Positions 4,658 through 7,317 of a stretch of 7,317 nt of DNA are shown here, in pieces; the stretch's first letter is position 1, and each line of letters starts with the position of its first letter. The position numbers were made by a program, and so were the translations under genes. The stretch is from NCBI GenBank assembly GCA_030591905.1, contig JAUVAE010000031.1, forward strand, positions 1 to 7,317, written 5' to 3'. This stretch comes from Candidatus Komeilibacteria bacterium (GTDB lineage Bacteria; Patescibacteriota; Patescibacteriia; UBA1558; S5-K13). Under the pieces are notes generated by a model. The model saw only the letters and a program-made list of their open reading frames with translations, did no database searches and was not told the origin of the DNA.

Positions 4658-5215
4658 ATGAAAAATAATCCAAAAAACCTAGTTCCTTCTGAAATAATTA
4701 TTAATAAAATTTTCTTAATCCGCGGCAAAAAAGTAATGTTTGATAAAGACTTATCAAAACTTTACAATGTGGAAACTAAAGCATTAAAACAACAAGTGAG
4801 AAGGAATCAAGAACGTTTTCCAGGCGATTTTATGTTTGAATTGACCAAAAAAGAATTTAAAAATTGGAAAGCACAAATTATAAATATTAATGACCTCTCT
4901 TTGAGGTCACAAATTGTGACCTCAAAGAGAGGAGGATCTCGTTATTTACCCTATGTATTTACAGAACAAGGAGTTGCTATGTTATCCTCTGTTCTTAGAA
5001 GTAAAAAAGCTATTCAATCAAATATTCAAATTATTAGAACATTCACTAAATTAAGAGAGATGCTTTTATCTCATAAACAATTAAGAGAAAAAATTGAAAA
5101 AATAGAGACAAAATATGATCAAAAATTTAAAACCATATTTCAAGTGATTAAAAAATTGATTCAAGAAAAAATAAACTTACCACAAAAAGAAATAGGATTT
5201 AAAATTAAAAAATAA
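4658..5215 (+). CDS. ORF6N-domain (KilA-N-type) DNA-binding protein
   Basis: The 185-residue product carries an ORF6N domain over roughly 11-105: VPSEIIINKIFLIRGKKVMF, DLSKLYNVETKALKQQVRRN, ERFPGDFMFELTKKEF, then SQIVTS, RYLPYVFTEQGVAMLSSVL. The domain is typical of phage and plasmid proteins of the KilA-N/ORF6N group, is common in CPR genomes, and is thought to bind DNA. The C-terminal half (about 125-170) is a charged helical, probably coiled-coil region (LREMLLSHKQLREKIEKIETKYDQ). The end (EIGFKIKK) looks complete. It starts one base after the surface-protein stop, so the pair is probably co-transcribed and translationally coupled; this is why this ATG was chosen despite no Shine-Dalgarno. 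A 39-base palindrome covers codons 79-92. A regulator or a domesticated phage gene are both possible. Confidence 0.9.
   Translation: MKNNPKNLVPSEIIINKIFLIRGKKVMFDKDLSKLYNVETKALKQQVRRNQERFPGDFMFELTKKEFKNWKAQIININDLSLRSQIVTSKRGGSRYLPYVFTEQGVAMLSSVLRSKKAIQSNIQIIRTFTKLREMLLSHKQLREKIEKIETKYDQKFKTIFQVIKKLIQEKINLPQKEIGFKIKK
4894..4932. repeat. 39-base perfect palindrome inside the ORF6N gene
   Basis: CCTCTCTTTGAGGTCACAA (4894-4912) and its exact inverse (4914-4932) flank one central A, giving 19-bp arms without mismatch. It encodes residues 79-92. The centre (codons for Ser-Gln-Ile-Val) is palindromic partly because of the protein sequence, but the outer 10 or so base pairs of each arm are not so constrained. 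It could be a protein-binding site or a strong mRNA hairpin. Confidence 0.9.
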
Positions 5216-5300
5216 ATTGCCCTTATGTTTAGAAAACTACCAAATCATAAACAATTAGAAGATAAAATCCGAGATCTATATAAATATACTTCTTAAAAAG

Positions 5301-5344
5301 TATAATAATTGGGAATGACCTTGCTTTGTGTTAAAATTATTATA
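5301..5344. repeat. AT-only inverted repeat upstream of the glycosyltransferase gene
   Basis: TATAATAATT (5301-5310) and AATTATTATA (5335-5344) are exact inverses around 24 bases. It overlaps the suggested promoter and could be an operator, or a chance pairing in AT-rich DNA. The rest of 5216-5300 shows no supported gene. Confidence 0.4.
5315..5343 (+). promoter_or_regulatory. Possible promoter of the glycosyltransferase gene
   Basis: ATGACC (5315-5320, four of six to TTGACA), a 17-base spacer and TATTAT (5338-5343). The predicted start near 5350 would leave an 18-base leader with no Shine-Dalgarno. AT-richness makes chance matches likely. Confidence 0.3.
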
Positions 5345-5367
5345 TCAGTTTAAATCTAATAAATTTT

Positions 5368-6096
5368 ATGGATTATAAATACGAATTTTCAATTGTTATT
5401 CCTGTTTATAATGAGAAAAATAGAATACTTAAAACTTTAAATAGTATTTACGAATATTTTCAAAATGAAAACTTTGAAATAGTGATAGTAGATGATGGTA
5501 GTAATGACAATACTGCTTCTTTTATTAAAAACAAAAAAGAAAATATTGGTGAGAATATAAAAATCATTAGCTATCAACCAAATAAAGGAAAGGGATATGC
5601 TGTTAAAAAAGGAATAGAAAAAGCTCAAGGCAAATTTATACTATTTACGGATGCTGATAACTCTACACCTATAGAAGAATTTAAAAAATTATTAACTGCT
5701 CTTAAAAATAACAACGATATAGCTATTGGCTCTAGATATTTACCAAACAGTGATATTAAAATAAAACAAAGTATGTCCAGAATTTTAATAGGCCGATTAG
5801 GAAATTTATTAATTCAATTATTGTTAGTAAAAAAGATAAAAGACACTCAATGTGGATTTAAATTATTTAAAAATGAAGTAGCTAAAAATATTTTCAAAAA
5901 ACAAACAATAAATAGGTGGGGATTTGATATGGAAATATTAACGATAGCTCAAAGATTAAATTATAAAATAGTAGAAGTACCTATTAGCTGGTTAAATTCC
6001 TCAGACAGCCGTTTAAGACCTATTAGAGACACTATAAAAACTTTTTTAGAACTAATTAAAATCAAATTAAATTTGTTAACCGGAAAATATGAATAA
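5368..6096 (+). CDS. Family 2 glycosyltransferase, ALG5/DPM1-like
   Basis: The 242-residue product should transfer a sugar from a nucleotide donor to a polyprenyl-phosphate or similar lipid at the inner face of the membrane. The GT-A fold motifs occur in order: FSIVIPVYNE (7-16), VDDGSNDNT (41-49), NKGKGYAVKKGI (72-83), metal-binding DADNSTP (95-101), GSRYLP (121-126), DTQCGFKLF (159-167) and RWGFDMEIL (183-191). The last two are hallmarks of the dolichyl-phosphate glucosyltransferase-like (DPG synthase) subgroup. There is no C-terminal GtrA-like membrane domain; the basic amphipathic end (about 221-238) may touch the membrane. Length is normal for the catalytic domain. The donor sugar cannot be read from sequence. 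Start at 5368 keeps the conserved VIPVYNE near the N-terminus; there is no Shine-Dalgarno. Confidence 0.93.
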   Translation: MDYKYEFSIVIPVYNEKNRILKTLNSIYEYFQNENFEIVIVDDGSNDNTASFIKNKKENIGENIKIISYQPNKGKGYAVKKGIEKAQGKFILFTDADNSTPIEEFKKLLTALKNNNDIAIGSRYLPNSDIKIKQSMSRILIGRLGNLLIQLLLVKKIKDTQCGFKLFKNEVAKNIFKKQTINRWGFDMEILTIAQRLNYKIVEVPISWLNSSDSRLRPIRDTIKTFLELIKIKLNLLTGKYE

Positions 6097-6169
6097 AAAA
6101 ATCTTCCCCCACATACCTACCCAAAAAGTTAATATTAATTAACTACTTAAATAGATAAGCGAGGGAAGA
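6095..6169 (-). terminator. Second minus-strand terminator (backup)
   Basis: On the minus strand TCTTCCC (6169-6163) pairs with GGGAAGA (6108-6102), followed by seven Us (6101-6095) that overlap the glycosyltransferase stop codon on the other strand. The loop is long (54 bases) but contains its own hairpin GTTAAT-ATTA-ATTAAC (6128-6143). Confidence 0.45.
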
Positions 6170-6241
6170 AAAAAATGATATTTCTCTGTTCAATCCTACG
6201 GTTTAGATAAGATTGTTAATAAGCAGAAAAATATCACTTTT
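6169..6241. terminator. Convergent-gene terminator
   Basis: GATATTTCTCTG (6177-6188) pairs with CAGAAAAATATC (6224-6235) with one mismatch, and inner CAATC (6191-6195) pairs with GATTG (6211-6215). On the minus strand the stem is followed by A and seven Us (6175-6169), suiting the two-gene operon at 6288-7305. On the plus strand the tract is only ACTTTTAATT, weaker, but it could end the glycosyltransferase mRNA. Confidence 0.7.
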
Positions 6242-6287
6242 AATTATAACTCAAGGACTGAAAGTGTCAAATTGTGGAAAAATTATT

Positions 6288-6611
6288 TTAAAACATTAAT
6301 ACCCAAATAGCAAAAACTCCTAATAAAACAATTAAAGCTAAAATCAAATAAAAGAAAATTTTATTTCTATTAATGCCTTGATTTTTTTTATCTTCTTTAA
6401 CAGGTTCTAACTTTTGTTCTGGAGTACTTATCTCTTCCTGACCAATAGAAGCCTCTGAAATATTAATATCTTCTTTAATTGCTGCCTGGGGAGTATTCTC
6501 CTGGGCTGATGGAGGAGCAGGATTATCATCTACACTATCAACACTTGAAAAAACATCCTCAATTGGCTGAGATGGATTAGCCTGTTGATTAATTTTGTTT
6601 TCTTCAGACAT
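6288..6611 (-). CDS. Tail-anchored small membrane protein, unknown function
   Basis: Not a recognised family. The 107-residue product has a long disordered, acidic N-terminal part rich in Glu, Pro, Gln and Ser (1-72), a short basic stretch (KEDKKNQGINRNK, 72-84) and one C-terminal membrane helix (about 85-106, FFYLILALIVLLGVFAIWVL) ending at the last residue. Basic residues before the helix and none after predict that the N-terminal part stays in the cytoplasm. It starts 13 bases after the stop of the upstream membrane-protein gene with no Shine-Dalgarno, so the two are likely one operon. Pro/Gln-rich composition matches many short CPR hypothetical proteins. It could be a scaffold or partner of the upstream product; that is inference. 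Confidence 0.78.
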   Translation of the reverse strand: MSEENKINQQANPSQPIEDVFSSVDSVDDNPAPPSAQENTPQAAIKEDINISEASIGQEEISTPEQKLEPVKEDKKNQGINRNKIFFYLILALIVLLGVFAIWVLMF

Positions 6612-6624
6612 AATTTTAATTTTG

Positions 6625-7305
6625 TTAATTAGTAAATTCGATTAAAGCAAACGATTTAACAATATTCTCTAGAGAGTCCCAATAACTCTCTTCTTTTTCA
6701 TTTGATAAATTTAAACTAATGATAAAAATATTATTTTCTATATTAATATAATATTCTTCTAACTTATTTTCATCGTCACTAAGATCTTGCATCCAAAAAA
6801 CTAAATTATTATATTCATACTTATCTAAATTCTGTAAATCGTAATTATCATTTAACCAATCATTAAAAGTACCTTCCAAATTATACTTCTCTATAAGCAC
6901 ATCTATATCCTGGGTATCTTCATAAAATAATGAAATCTTTTCATTCTCCTGATCAACTTCTTTAATCATTAAACTATCGTAAATAAACTTAATACCCCAT
7001 GGTTCATATTCATAAATAATATTACCCTGGGAAGTTAATTGATCTAATACTCTTTCCGTTATTTTAGATTTAACATTCTCCTGATTGTCTTTTATTCGTT
7101 CTTTTATATCATTAAATTTTTCTTGTAAATCTTTAATAATTTCTGAATTTAATGATCCGTCTATATTTATTTCTATCGAATTTTTTAAATTTTGGAAGTC
7201 ATTACTAACACCAAATGAAAAACCTTTATTAATATACCAATAAACAATAATTACAATTATTATACCTAGAACAACCAGAGTCTTTAATTGTAATTTCTTA
7301 CTCAT
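6625..7305 (-). CDS. Membrane-anchored protein, possible PsbP-like domain
   Basis: Residues 9-25 (TLVVLGIIIVIIVYWYI) after MSKKLQLK form an uncleaved signal anchor, so the remaining 200 or so residues face outside. About 50-90 is charged and helical, probably coiled coil (LNSEIIKDLQEKFNDIKERI). From about 98 the pattern EPWGIKFIYDSLMIKEV, ISLFYED, FNDWLND, NNLVFWMQD, NIFIISLNL and ending SLENIVKSFALIEF resembles PsbP-like domains common in CPR exported proteins. That resemblance is my inference and is weak by eye. There is no Cys and no catalytic motif. The ATG at 7305 is preceded by a weak TAGG. Any promoter lies beyond the right edge; twelve bases remain. It is co-directional with, and probably co-transcribed with, the tail-anchored gene. 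Confidence 0.82.
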   Translation of the reverse strand: MSKKLQLKTLVVLGIIIVIIVYWYINKGFSFGVSNDFQNLKNSIEINIDGSLNSEIIKDLQEKFNDIKERIKDNQENVKSKITERVLDQLTSQGNIIYEYEPWGIKFIYDSLMIKEVDQENEKISLFYEDTQDIDVLIEKYNLEGTFNDWLNDNYDLQNLDKYEYNNLVFWMQDLSDDENKLEEYYINIENNIFIISLNLSNEKEESYWDSLENIVKSFALIEFTN

Positions 7306-7317
7306 CCTATTAAATAC

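Noticed and set aside
5225..5296. 23-residue ORF after the ORF6N gene
   Set aside because: No ribosome site, very short, and in AT-rich DNA; not enough to call a gene.
5437..5628. Minus-strand open frame within the glycosyltransferase gene
   Set aside because: Opposite the conserved VDDGS and NKGKGYA region; Phe/Ile-rich shadow composition.
6273..6281. TTTTCCACA on the minus strand as a relaxed DnaA box
   Set aside because: A single relaxed 9-mer match in an AT-rich convergent gap is expected by chance.

Overview
The window is AT-rich (intergenic DNA especially so) and carries compact genes. All six CDS end in TAA, and only one has a strong Shine-Dalgarno site. The gene set is a multi-domain lamin-tail surface protein, an ORF6N protein, an ALG5/DPM1-like family-2 glycosyltransferase, a short-tailed SSB and small membrane proteins of no recognised family. 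Together these suggest a Patescibacteria (CPR, perhaps Parcubacteria-like) chromosome. This is an inference from gene style; no phylogenetic marker other than a tRNA is present. UGA does not occur in frame, so nothing points to a recoded stop.

Left region (1-967). Bases 1-419 contain no gene. They hold a minus-strand consensus promoter (201-229) reading left through a DnaA box and a pair of competing hairpins into a terminator (51-73). To the right are GC-rich short repeats up to the 3' end of a minus-strand tRNA-Leu(UAA) at 420-506. The tRNA promoter lies back to back with a perfect TTGACA-17-TATAAT promoter. That promoter drives a self-contained gene for a 74-residue unknown protein, with a leader carrying two operator-like palindromes, a GGAGG site and a strong terminator.

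Region 913-1376 is a 464-base stretch without a gene but full of structure. It holds a bidirectional terminator, a long inverted repeat, and what I read as a minus-strand small RNA of about 80 nt (1254-1333). That RNA has its own promoter, a cUUCGg tetraloop hairpin and a GNRA-loop terminator. It diverges from ssb (1377-1799), whose product lacks the usual C-terminal IPF tip.

Centre (1800-5215). A long hairpin follows ssb, then a cloverleaf-like nested palindromic element. Next is a probable operon of an exported, membrane-anchored 891-residue protein (three lamin-tail domains, one clear and one weak PKD-like domain, two putative OB folds) and, one base later, an ORF6N-domain protein. The ORF6N gene contains a 39-base palindrome inside its coding sequence.

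Right (5216-7317). A glycosyltransferase (+) converges on two minus-strand genes for membrane-anchored proteins of unknown function. The 191-base gap holds two terminator structures facing the minus-strand operon. The surface protein, glycosyltransferase and the two membrane proteins all point to the cell envelope, but no pathway linking them can be shown from this sequence.
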